Source: JAEZPW01 sp035629075 (GTDB lineage Bacteria > Acidobacteriota > Terriglobia > Terriglobales > Acidobacteriaceae). Taken from it: DNA of 64,000 nt. The stretch is from contig DASPIK010000064.1 in assembly GCA_035629075.1 (NCBI GenBank), positions 32,133 through 96,132 on the forward strand, read 5' to 3'. The notes under the pieces were generated by a model. It was not told the origin of the DNA, ran no database searches, and worked only from the letters and a program-made list of their open reading frames with translations. The translations under genes and the position numbers were made by a program. This document shows positions 33,732-41,595 of this stretch, piece after piece. The first letter of the stretch is position 1; every line of letters begins with the position of its first letter.

Positions 33732-36700
33732 ATGGGTCGGTGTCACTCAATGGTACGCGGGGCAGCAGTTTTCTTTGTCATGCTGACCTCGCTCGTGGTT
33801 TTCAGTCAGGACAAGTCCTTTGACCGGAATGGGCAAGAAGAAAAAGGACGCAAAGAGGCGAGCGGGCAACTAGAGCGCGAACGCTGGTTCAGGCGCGGCC
33901 GCACAGCTGAAGGTCGGCCAGCCGCGGAACTACTGCAGCGCGCCTTCGAACAGAGATCGACGCTGCGGAAGAGCAAGTTATCGCAGCAACGCCTTGAGAA
34001 GTACATCCAGATGGGCCTGAAGTGGAAAAATCTTGGCCCAGCCCCGATCAATTCCGACCAGTACGGAGACGGTTTCCAGGACTACGGCTCAGTAACCGGA
34101 CGAGCCACGGCCGTCGCGGTGGACCAGACAGACACGACCGGTAACACGGTCTATGTCGGCGGCGCGTATGGCGGCTTGTGGAAATCGACAAACGCTGCAG
34201 CCGTAGACCCGAAGAACGTGATGTGGCGCCAACTGCTCGACGACCAGCCAACGCTCGCGGTCGGCGCAGTTGCGCTCAAGCCAAACGACGGTAAAGTGAT
34301 CCTGGTTGGCACAGGCGAGCCGAACAATGCTGGCGATTCGTACTACGGCCTCGGCATTCTCCGCTCTACCGACGGCGGTAGCACATGGACGCTGATCTCG
34401 TCGGCAAAGAGCGCTGATGGCGCAACGACCATCCCGTTCAAGGGCATGGGTTTCAGCAGAATCGTTTTCAGCCAGGACAATCCGAATCTCGTCCTCGCTG
34501 CAGTCGCGTGGACAGCCAAGGACCTCGGCTCTTATCAGAACGGCACGTATCGGGGCGTTTACTATTCAACCGACGCTGGCGCCACCTGGACCAAGGCGAC
34601 TTTCACAAACCCCGATAACAAGAGTGTCGTTCATTCTGCTTACGGACTGGCCTACAACCCGGCGACCAAGCACTGGTTCGTATCGCTCGGATATCGCGGT
34701 TTCTACACTTCCACGGACGGCATCAACTGGACGAGACTGGCGAATCAACCCGGCGGCGCTAAGCTCGACTTCGGTGTGTGCCCCACCGCCGGGGCAGCCA
34801 GCTGCGTTGTATATCGGAGCGAGATTTCGGCGCGTCCCGGCAGCAAGAATGAAAAGGGCGAGCTTTATGCCTGGTATGTGAATAGCGCTGGTACGAACCA
34901 GGGCATTTATCTTTCGACCGATGATGGCGCAAGCTGGACGGCCATCGACACCACGGGCATCGACGTTTGCGGCGACGGCTCGATATCCGCGGGCTGCAGC
35001 ACTTCTCAGGGCACATTCAACCTGACTCTCGCCGCGGTGCCCAGAGGTGACAGCACTGACCTGTATGCGGGCGCGGTGAACCTTTTCAAGTGTCAGATCA
35101 CCCCTGAAAACCCGACCTGCACGACCGACCCATTCAAGAATCTTACGCACGTCTATGGCTGTTACAGGGAAACTGGGACTGTAGGTACGCTCGCTCACGT
35201 GCACCCTGACCAGCACGCTATTGATTTTTCCGTCGCGCATCCGGAGATCGTGTATTTCGGGAATGATGGCGGCATCTATCGGACGCTGAAGAATTCCGAG
35301 TTGAACAGCGGTCAATGCACGGTGCCGAACCCATTCGACAACTTGAACGCGAACATGGGGTCGATGACCCAGATCGTCTCGTTCTCGCAGACGAAGAGCG
35401 ATCCTTCCATCCTCCTTGCTGGTTCACAGGACAACGGCACGGAAACTACGAACCCGGCCATACCGGAAGCAGACAAGGGGCCCAGCGGCCTCGGTTGGAC
35501 GTCGTATCAGGGCGGTGACGGTGGGTACAACGCCATTAATCCCGACAACGCAGACGAGTGGTTTGCTTCCACGCCCTACGGCGACATCCGTCGCTGCGGC
35601 GGCGGTGTGAACTGCCGTGGCAGTTTCGTCAGGGTTGTCGACTATAGAACGTTCGGCTACGACGACAGCGCGTTCTATACGCCTTTCATGCTGGATCCGC
35701 AGGCTCCCAGCCAGATGATTGTCGGGACGTGCCGCGTGTGGCGAGGCGCCAGTCAGCCCGCAACGGCTTGGACAGCAGCACTTAGCCCAAATCTCAATAC
35801 AGGCGATTCCACGGCGTGCGATGCGGCACAGCACTGGATGGTCAGCGCTATGGCTACCGGTGGCCCGAAGGTAGACGGCGTTGGGTCAGAAGTCATCTGG
35901 GCAGGACTGGAAAACGGGTACATCTGGGTTACGCCGAAAGCGAGCGATGGCGCAACAAGCTGGAAGTTCGTGACGCCGACGTTCACGCCGGAAGGGACGA
36001 CGGACAAATACGTGCTCTGGGGCGGGTTCCCGGTTTCAAGCATTACTGTTGACCCGAGTGACCCGACAGGTGGCACAGCTTACGTCACGATCATGGGCTT
36101 CAACACCAGCCAAACCGATGGCAAGCCCAAGCACGTGTTCAAGACGACTGATATGGGCCTGACATGGACGAACATCACCGGCGACCTGCCTGATGCGCCG
36201 GCCGATGCCTTTGCCATCGACCCGAACGACAAGAACATCCTCTACGTCGGCACCGACGTTGGCGTGTTCATGAGCACCAATAACGGCACTAACTGGACGG
36301 AATACGGGCCTTCGAACGGTGCAGGTGCGCTGCCCGCTGTCGCTATCACAAAACTTGAACCCATCGTTGCGAACGGAGTCAGGAAACTGCGGGTATCCAC
36401 TTATGGTCGCGGTATGTGGGAGATCGACCTCGCCAGCTACAAGGACTTCACTCAGACGATCACGCCTTCCACGGCCAAGGTCGTGAACGGCGGAACAACG
36501 ACGTTTAAGGTCGACTACACTGGCCTTGGCACCTTCAACGCCGATGTAAAGGTTGCTTGCACCGACCTGCCCGAAGGCATCACCTGCACTTACAATCCAG
36601 AGACAGTCGGCTCCACCGCTACGAGTTCAACAGTCACAGTAAAGCTCGATGCCACCAAGGTCACCCCGGGGCCTCATGCGTTCAAGATTACCGGGACCGC

Positions 36701-37268
36701 CGGCGAGCTGGTGAAAACCAACTATGTCACGGTTAACGTGACCGACTTCGCGCTGGCAGCCACGGCAACCACGGGTACGGTCAAGGCAGGCAACACGGCT
36801 GAATATACGATCACCGTGTCCACTGACACCGGACACTCCGACGCGGTGGCTCTGACCTGCGCCACGGGGAGCGGACTACCCGACAAGGCTGAATGCAAGT
36901 TCTTGCCGACTTCGATCGCGCCTGGTGCTAGCTCGATCCTGAGCATCACCACGAAGGCTCCGACTACGGCGATGCTCAATGCACCGCATTTCGGAACCGG
37001 CTCGCCGCTGTTTGCGTTCTGGTTTGGCATGCCTGGAATCGTGGTGCTAGGTGGGGCCGCCTGCACCAAACGTAAGAAAGCCATCATGCTCGCTTTGCTC
37101 GTGATCGTGCTGATTAGCCTGATCACGATGACCGCTTGCGGCGGTGACAGCAAGAGCAGCACGCCGCAGCCGGTCGCGGGCACTCCGCCAGGTACTTACA
37201 CTGTGACGGTCACCGGTACTTCCGGTACCCTCACGCATACAACAACCTTGACCCTGGTTGTGCAGTAA
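33732..37268 (+). CDS. Giant secreted BNR/sortilin-like propeller protein with split Ig/TM C-terminal module (1178 aa)
   Basis: A signal peptide (MVRGAAVFFVMLTSLVVFS) is followed by a linker and a propeller of about 850 residues. BNR-type repeats of the form S-T-D-G-G-x-T-W recur: LRSTDGGSTWTLISS, YYSTDAGATWTKATF, YTSTDGINWTRLA, LSTDDGASWTAID, FKTTDMGLTWTNITGDLP and FMSTNNGTNWTEYGP. Two Ig-like domains come next (VACTDLPEGITCTYNPETV, ATGSGLPDKAECKFLPTSI). The tail has two membrane helices (about 1095-1140) ending in TMTACGG and a final strand GTPPGTYTVTVTGT...LVVQ, as in the protein at 17015-19057. It resembles sortilin/Vps10-like propellers. Function is unknown; surface sugar or protein binding is possible. 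Confidence 0.82.
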   Translation: MGRCHSMVRGAAVFFVMLTSLVVFSQDKSFDRNGQEEKGRKEASGQLERERWFRRGRTAEGRPAAELLQRAFEQRSTLRKSKLSQQRLEKYIQMGLKWKNLGPAPINSDQYGDGFQDYGSVTGRATAVAVDQTDTTGNTVYVGGAYGGLWKSTNAAAVDPKNVMWRQLLDDQPTLAVGAVALKPNDGKVILVGTGEPNNAGDSYYGLGILRSTDGGSTWTLISSAKSADGATTIPFKGMGFSRIVFSQDNPNLVLAAVAWTAKDLGSYQNGTYRGVYYSTDAGATWTKATFTNPDNKSVVHSAYGLAYNPATKHWFVSLGYRGFYTSTDGINWTRLANQPGGAKLDFGVCPTAGAASCVVYRSEISARPGSKNEKGELYAWYVNSAGTNQGIYLSTDDGASWTAIDTTGIDVCGDGSISAGCSTSQGTFNLTLAAVPRGDSTDLYAGAVNLFKCQITPENPTCTTDPFKNLTHVYGCYRETGTVGTLAHVHPDQHAIDFSVAHPEIVYFGNDGGIYRTLKNSELNSGQCTVPNPFDNLNANMGSMTQIVSFSQTKSDPSILLAGSQDNGTETTNPAIPEADKGPSGLGWTSYQGGDGGYNAINPDNADEWFASTPYGDIRRCGGGVNCRGSFVRVVDYRTFGYDDSAFYTPFMLDPQAPSQMIVGTCRVWRGASQPATAWTAALSPNLNTGDSTACDAAQHWMVSAMATGGPKVDGVGSEVIWAGLENGYIWVTPKASDGATSWKFVTPTFTPEGTTDKYVLWGGFPVSSITVDPSDPTGGTAYVTIMGFNTSQTDGKPKHVFKTTDMGLTWTNITGDLPDAPADAFAIDPNDKNILYVGTDVGVFMSTNNGTNWTEYGPSNGAGALPAVAITKLEPIVANGVRKLRVSTYGRGMWEIDLASYKDFTQTITPSTAKVVNGGTTTFKVDYTGLGTFNADVKVACTDLPEGITCTYNPETVGSTATSSTVTVKLDATKVTPGPHAFKITGTAGELVKTNYVTVNVTDFALAATATTGTVKAGNTAEYTITVSTDTGHSDAVALTCATGSGLPDKAECKFLPTSIAPGASSILSITTKAPTTAMLNAPHFGTGSPLFAFWFGMPGIVVLGGAACTKRKKAIMLALLVIVLISLITMTACGGDSKSSTPQPVAGTPPGTYTVTVTGTSGTLTHTTTLTLVVQ

Positions 37269-37287
37269 CAACAACTTCGCACCACAC

Positions 37288-37324
37288 CGAAAAGCCGCCC
37301 CATCGGGCGGCTTTCGGTTTTGCA
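37288..37324 (+). terminator. Rho-independent terminator after the BNR-propeller gene
   Basis: CCGAAAAGCCGCCC at 37288-37301 and GGGCGGCTTTCGG at 37305-37317 pair with one bulged A, followed by TTTT. It lies 20 bases after the stop. Confidence 0.9.
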
Positions 37325-37349
37325 ACTCGCCTAAAGAAGAAGGACTCCG

Positions 37350-37556
37350 CTACGCTGCGGAGCGGGAGCGCTCGGTCCCGTGCTGCGACTGCCTGCTGGT
37401 CCGGCGATTATTCAGTCCGATCTCAGTCAGGGCAGCCAACGCCGCAAGCAGAAGTAGAATGTGCAGAAAACCGCCGAGCGTCTGGCCGACGATCACACCG
37501 AAGAGCCAGAGCATCACTTCTACTGCCGCGAGAACCCAGAGAAAGCTGACTCTCAT
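37350..37556 (-). CDS. Small two-helix membrane protein, lmo0937/DUF5670-like
   Basis: The 68-residue protein reads MRVSFLWVLAAVEVMLWLFG, VIVGQTLGGFLHILLLLAAL, AALTEIGLNNRR, with two hydrophobic helices joined by a short G-x-x-x-G-G-F-x-H-I-L-L turn. This turn is characteristic of the lmo0937/DUF5670 family. The C-terminus is basic and polar. ATG 37556 is chosen; an in-frame GTG at 37580 is possible. Function of this family is unknown. It converges with the large propeller gene. Confidence 0.65.
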   Translation of the reverse strand: MRVSFLWVLAAVEVMLWLFGVIVGQTLGGFLHILLLLAALAALTEIGLNNRRTSRQSQHGTERSRSAA

Positions 37557-37728
37557 GTTTGATGAGGTGCAAAACAGCACACCCAGGGTTGCACGCCCAG
37601 CTCACTCACGGGGTGAATCCGCCGATTGGCCGAGTTTCTTGCCAACTGGATGTTTACTCTGCTTAAAATACCTTCGCGTGCAATGCAAACGGGTCAAGCC
37701 TTTGGGATCTAATCAATAGTTGTAGAGA

Positions 37729-38349
37729 ATGCCGTCTTCAGCGGCGGGACGGAGATGCGGTTTGCTGTCGAAAACGCTGAGTGAAGGGTTGGAACGCTAC
37801 CACATCGGCGACAAGCTCCGGGCGCTGCGTTTGCGCAAGAAGATGGGTTTGGTCGAGTTGAGCGCGCATACAGGACTCTCGGCGGCTTTGCTGTCGAAGC
37901 TTGAACGCGGACGTCTTTTCCCCACGCTTCCAACCCTGCTTCGAATCGCACTCGTATTCGGCGTCGGTCTCGATCACTTCTTCGTTGAAGAGAAGCGCAA
38001 GAACGCGGTCGGCGTAGTCAGACAGGGCGAAAGGCTGCGCTTCCCGGAGAAACCAAATCTTCGCGATGTCGCTTACTACTTCGAGTGTCTTGATTTCAAC
38101 TCCACGGACCGGAAGTCCAGCGCCTTTTTCGCCGAGTTCGAACCCTTATCTATGGACAAAACGCGTCCCCATGCTCACAGCGGAGCAGAGTTCATCTTTG
38201 TTCTTAAGGGCAAACTATGTCTTCGAGTGGGTTTAGAGGACCACGAACTTGAGGCTGGTGACTCGGTGTACTTCGATTCTTCCATCCCCCACGCGTACCG
38301 GGGCGGAAGCGGGAAGCCCTGTACAGCCATCGTGGTGGTGTTGCCCTAG
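37729..38349 (+). CDS. XRE-family regulator with C-terminal cupin
   Basis: A HTH_3 domain at about 25-85 (IGDKLRALRLRKKMGLVELS, HTGLSAALLSKLERGRLFPT) is fused to a cupin_2 domain at about 130-206. It has RPHAHSGAEFIFVLKGKLCL, VGLEDHELEAGDSVYFDSSI and PHAYRGG, giving His ligands for a metal or ligand site. Such regulators bind small ligands such as sugars or amines through the cupin. ATG 37729 is preceded only by a weak site. It is single-gene and its targets are not visible. Confidence 0.88.
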   Translation: MPSSAAGRRCGLLSKTLSEGLERYHIGDKLRALRLRKKMGLVELSAHTGLSAALLSKLERGRLFPTLPTLLRIALVFGVGLDHFFVEEKRKNAVGVVRQGERLRFPEKPNLRDVAYYFECLDFNSTDRKSSAFFAEFEPLSMDKTRPHAHSGAEFIFVLKGKLCLRVGLEDHELEAGDSVYFDSSIPHAYRGGSGKPCTAIVVVLP

Positions 38350-38350
38350 A

Positions 38351-38375
38351 ACAAAAAGGCCGGCATGTGCCGGCC
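38351..38375 (-). terminator. Rho-independent terminator of the Crp/Fnr gene
   Basis: GGCCGGC and GCCGGCC at 38358-38375 form a seven-base stem with an ATGT loop. On the minus strand it is followed by TTTTTGTT. It lies about 25 bases after the minus-strand stop at 38401 and also just after the plus-strand cupin gene. Confidence 0.8.
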
Positions 38376-38400
38376 GTCGAAGAGTGCTGAAACCTGTGTG

Positions 38401-39117
38401 CTAGCCGGCTATGAGCCGCTCAAGCGCCCCACGGTTGCGAATCAGCAGGTTGGATCCCTTAATTTGTGCGAATTGCTTCGCCTTGAACTCGGCAAGAATG
38501 CGCGTTACGGTCTCGCGCGAGGTGCCGATCATCTGGGCAATCTCCTCGTGCGTCATGGCCAGCTTCACGCGCGTACCTTCCTTCGTCTCTTCGCCGCTCG
38601 TGGCCCATTCCAGCAAAACGCGGGCAAGCTTCTCGCGTGCGGAGTGCGATAAGCCCAACGACCGGATCTGCTCGTAGGCGCTTTGCATGCTCTGGCTCAG
38701 GTGCTGTGCCGCCTGGAGGCAGGCGTCACCGTGTTCTTTCAAGAACTTCAGGAAGTCTTCTCGCTTGATAAAGTTAACCTGGCAAGGATGGAGCGTCTCA
38801 GCAGTCATCTCGTACGGAGTGCCGGAGACGGTGGCGTGCAGCCCCAGTACCTCCCCAGGTTCAGCGATCTTGAGAATGAGCGTCTTGCCGTCAGCAGCCG
38901 TGATCGAAAGCTTAACTCTTCCCTTGCAGAGCATGTAAATGCCGCGGGGGAATTGGCCCTCGGTAAACAGCATCGCTCCGCCGGGGTAAGCGGCAGAATA
39001 CTTTATGCTGTCGAAAGCCTGCAGACTCGTTTTGGGAAGTTCGCAGAAGAATTTCCCATTGCGGAGTTTGCAGACCATGCAGCTATCAACTATGTCCAGT
39101 CCGTATGGCGAAGCCAC
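38401..39117 (-). CDS. Crp/Fnr-family regulator with N-terminal Cys cluster
   Basis: The 238-residue protein has a cyclic-nucleotide-binding-like beta-roll at about 40-145 (AMLFTEGQFPRGIYMLCKGR, LKIAEPGEVLGLHATVSG) and a Crp-type winged helix (VKLAMTHEEIAQMIGTSRET then VTRILAEFKAKQF). It has an FNR-like Cys pattern: C13-x2-C16-x8-C25, plus C64. This may hold an iron-sulfur cluster and make it an oxygen/redox sensor (inference). GTG 39117 is chosen because GGAGGAAGG sits close upstream and the frame starts MASPYGLDIVDSCMVC. It diverges from the FHA-PP2C gene. Confidence 0.85.
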   Translation of the reverse strand: MASPYGLDIVDSCMVCKLRNGKFFCELPKTSLQAFDSIKYSAAYPGGAMLFTEGQFPRGIYMLCKGRVKLSITAADGKTLILKIAEPGEVLGLHATVSGTPYEMTAETLHPCQVNFIKREDFLKFLKEHGDACLQAAQHLSQSMQSAYEQIRSLGLSHSAREKLARVLLEWATSGEETKEGTRVKLAMTHEEIAQMIGTSRETVTRILAEFKAKQFAQIKGSNLLIRNRGALERLIAG

Positions 39118-39372
39118 GAGACACCTTCCTCCCGTTAGTACAACTATATCACTGAAAGACGTGAGCTGCATCACTGAGTAGCAGTACCACGCGTCAAGAC
39201 CGGGAGGCCGGTTGCGGCGTATTCTCCTCTCCGTTACCCTTCCACAAGCAGCTTTGTGGTCTTCGGTCGGCATCGGATTGTATTCGGCTGGCCTGAGTCC
39301 ATCTTCCTCACCTTAGGATCGATCCAGTCCCCTGGAACTCGCGCGACGAACTCGCGCCAAAGCGGAGGTTGC

Positions 39373-41040
39373 ATGTCGCACCCGTCCACCGCCACACCAC
39401 TTCAGCCAGGCTCTGTACCCAGAAAGCCGAAGCTGATCTGTGAGCAGTCCGGTGAGAAGCGAGTTCTGCCGCTCTCAGTTTTGCCTTTTACCATTGGGCG
39501 TAAGCCTGACAAGGACCTCGTCATCGCCGATCCACGGGTGTCACGCGAGCACGCCCGGATCGAGTTGATTGGAATCGAGTATTGGATAGTGGACCTCGGC
39601 AGCAAGCACGGCACCTTCGTTAACGGGGTGAAAATCGAGAGGCAGAAGCTGAAAAGAAATGATCGCCTGGAGTTCGGGGCTCGCGACGGTGCTGTCGTCA
39701 CATTCGACCCCGAGGAATTCGAAGCCCAAGCCAGCGGAGAGTGGTTCAAGGAGGTCGTGGAACTGGAAACCAGTGGTGCCTCCGATCTCGAGAAACTCTC
39801 GCTCTTCCTGGACGCAGTCCGAAAGCTGAATGCGACCAACGTTCTCGATGAGGTGCTCGTCACTCTGCTGGAGGCGACGTTGCGTTTGACTCGGGCAGAT
39901 CGTGCATTCGTGTTCTTGCGCGACAGGGACGGGCGTTTGAAGCTGACCGCAGGCCGCGATTCCCGGGGGCATCCGCTAACCGAGCAAAGTACGATCTCTC
40001 ATTCCATCCTGAACGAAGCGGCCTCGGGAGGTGAGTTCCTGATTACGGATACTAGCCGTTCCGACGAGGTTTCTTCCCGAAACAGCATCGTAGCGTTCGA
40101 CCTAAGAACGGTTATCTGTCTGCCTTTATGCAGAACGGGATTCAAGCAGAGCTCGCGAGGTGCTCCTGCCGGCACACCGCCGGCTCGCGACGTTATGGGC
40201 GTGCTGTATCTCGACAGCCACTTCGCATCGCGCGACATGTCAGCGGTCAGCCACGACGCTCTGCGCGCAATCGCGACGGAAGCAGCCGCTTTAGTCGAGA
40301 ATGCAAGTCTTGTGGAAGCCGAAGAGGCTGCACGCCTTTACCAGCAGGAACTCACGATTGCCGCATCCATCCAGCAAAATTTGATGGCGGTCACCATTCC
40401 CGACGTGCCGTTCGCGCGCATAAGGGCCAAGAGCGTGGCGTGCAAGGATATCGGTGGTGATTTCTACGATGTCGTCAGGGCGGGTGACTGCCTGACGGTA
40501 ATTGTGGCCGACGTGTGTGGGAAGGGCATCTCAGCGGCCCTACTCGCTTCGACGCTGCAGGGCATGGTCTATTCCCAACTCGAAGCGAACGTTCCGCTCG
40601 CGGCCATTGCGAGATCGGTCAACGACTTTTTCTGTCAGAAGCGGCTGGGAGAAAAGTACGCAACGATCATCATGGCTCAGTTGCGGCCCGACGGCACCAT
40701 GGAGTTCATCAATTGCGGCCACGTTCCGCCGGTTCTCGTTTGCAGCTCCGGAGTGAGCCGTCCGCGCGAATCCAACCTACCCGTCGGGCTAATCCCTGGC
40801 GCGAGCTACGAAAGTGCGCGATGCGAGCTTGAGCCAGGCGACAAGCTGATCCTCCTCAGCGACGGTGTCACAGAAGCTGCTAATGCTGCTGACGAATTTT
40901 TTGGTGACGACCGGCTGGAAAACGCTGCGAGTTCGGAGGATGCATTCGGCAAAATCGTCAGTGAGGTTGCCGAGTTCTGCGGAGCAACGCCCAACAACGA
41001 CGACTGCACCATCCTGGAACTGAAGTACACGGGGAACTAG
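39373..41040 (+). CDS. FHA-GAF-PP2C (SpoIIE-type) signalling phosphatase
   Basis: The 555-residue protein has an FHA domain at about 35-105 (FTIGRKPDKDLVI, SREHARIEL, GSKHGTFVNGVKI) that binds phosphothreonine. A GAF domain lies at about 135-300 (LTRADRAFVFLRDRDGRLKL, VICLPLCRT, VMGVLYLDSHFASRDMS). A SpoIIE/PP2C-like phosphatase lies at about 320-555 with metal motifs KDIGGDFYDVV, DVCGKGISAAL, LLSDGVTEA and NNDDCTILEL. It likely dephosphorylates anti-sigma-antagonist or STAS-type proteins in partner switching. GGAGG lies about six bases before ATG 39373. It lies between crp/fnr-type and response-regulator genes. Confidence 0.9.
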   Translation: MSHPSTATPLQPGSVPRKPKLICEQSGEKRVLPLSVLPFTIGRKPDKDLVIADPRVSREHARIELIGIEYWIVDLGSKHGTFVNGVKIERQKLKRNDRLEFGARDGAVVTFDPEEFEAQASGEWFKEVVELETSGASDLEKLSLFLDAVRKLNATNVLDEVLVTLLEATLRLTRADRAFVFLRDRDGRLKLTAGRDSRGHPLTEQSTISHSILNEAASGGEFLITDTSRSDEVSSRNSIVAFDLRTVICLPLCRTGFKQSSRGAPAGTPPARDVMGVLYLDSHFASRDMSAVSHDALRAIATEAAALVENASLVEAEEAARLYQQELTIAASIQQNLMAVTIPDVPFARIRAKSVACKDIGGDFYDVVRAGDCLTVIVADVCGKGISAALLASTLQGMVYSQLEANVPLAAIARSVNDFFCQKRLGEKYATIIMAQLRPDGTMEFINCGHVPPVLVCSSGVSRPRESNLPVGLIPGASYESARCELEPGDKLILLSDGVTEAANAADEFFGDDRLENAASSEDAFGKIVSEVAEFCGATPNNDDCTILELKYTGN

Positions 41041-41057
41041 CGTCGGGAACGCGGTGC

Positions 41058-41468
41058 TCAGGGAGCACCCTGCTTCCACGCGCCGCTTTCGTCTTCTCCC
41101 GAAAGCAGTACCTTCACTGTGCGCAGGAACTCAGGGATGACTGCGGGCTTGCTGATCAACTTCACTCTTGCGGACGCAAGTTCGGGTGAAATTTCCGTAT
41201 CTGAGTAGCCGGTCATAAGAATAACCGGCGCAGTCGGTCTGCGGCGAAGCACTTCGCTTACGACATCCAGTCCACTTGCCCCGTGGTCTAGCGACAGATC
41301 ACAGATTAGCAGATCGAAGCTTCCTTCCCTGGCAAGTTCACGAGCACTTGCGAATGTCGCCGCGCGCGTGACGTTGTAGCCTTGGTTCTCAAGAATGATC
41401 GAATGGCTCAGCAAGACAGCATTGTCGTCATCGACCAGCAGAATGCGGTTGGAAGCATTGTCGGGCAT
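41058..41468 (-). CDS. Single-domain response regulator
   Basis: The 136-residue protein is one receiver domain: RILLVDDDNAVLLSHSIILE with the acidic pocket, DLLICDLSLDHGASGLDVVS with the phospho-acceptor Asp, VILMTGYSDTEI and LISKPAVIPEF with the conserved Lys. No output domain is present, so it must pass its signal by protein contact or act as a phosphate sink. Start ATG 41468 is chosen because it precedes the domain directly; upstream in-frame GTG 41525 lacks a ribosome site. It converges with the FHA-PP2C gene. No kinase gene is visible nearby. Confidence 0.85.
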   Translation of the reverse strand: MPDNASNRILLVDDDNAVLLSHSIILENQGYNVTRAATFASARELAREGSFDLLICDLSLDHGASGLDVVSEVLRRRPTAPVILMTGYSDTEISPELASARVKLISKPAVIPEFLRTVKVLLSGEDESGAWKQGAP

Positions 41469-41595
41469 GCAAATACATGGGAAGAGCACATTGTGTGCCA
41501 CCCCGCGTCCGTCGTTATCGAACACTGTACGTCACATTTAGTTCCGGGAACGGAGGCTCCCCGCCACCGTTCCCTCCGGGGAGCTTGTTGCTGAG

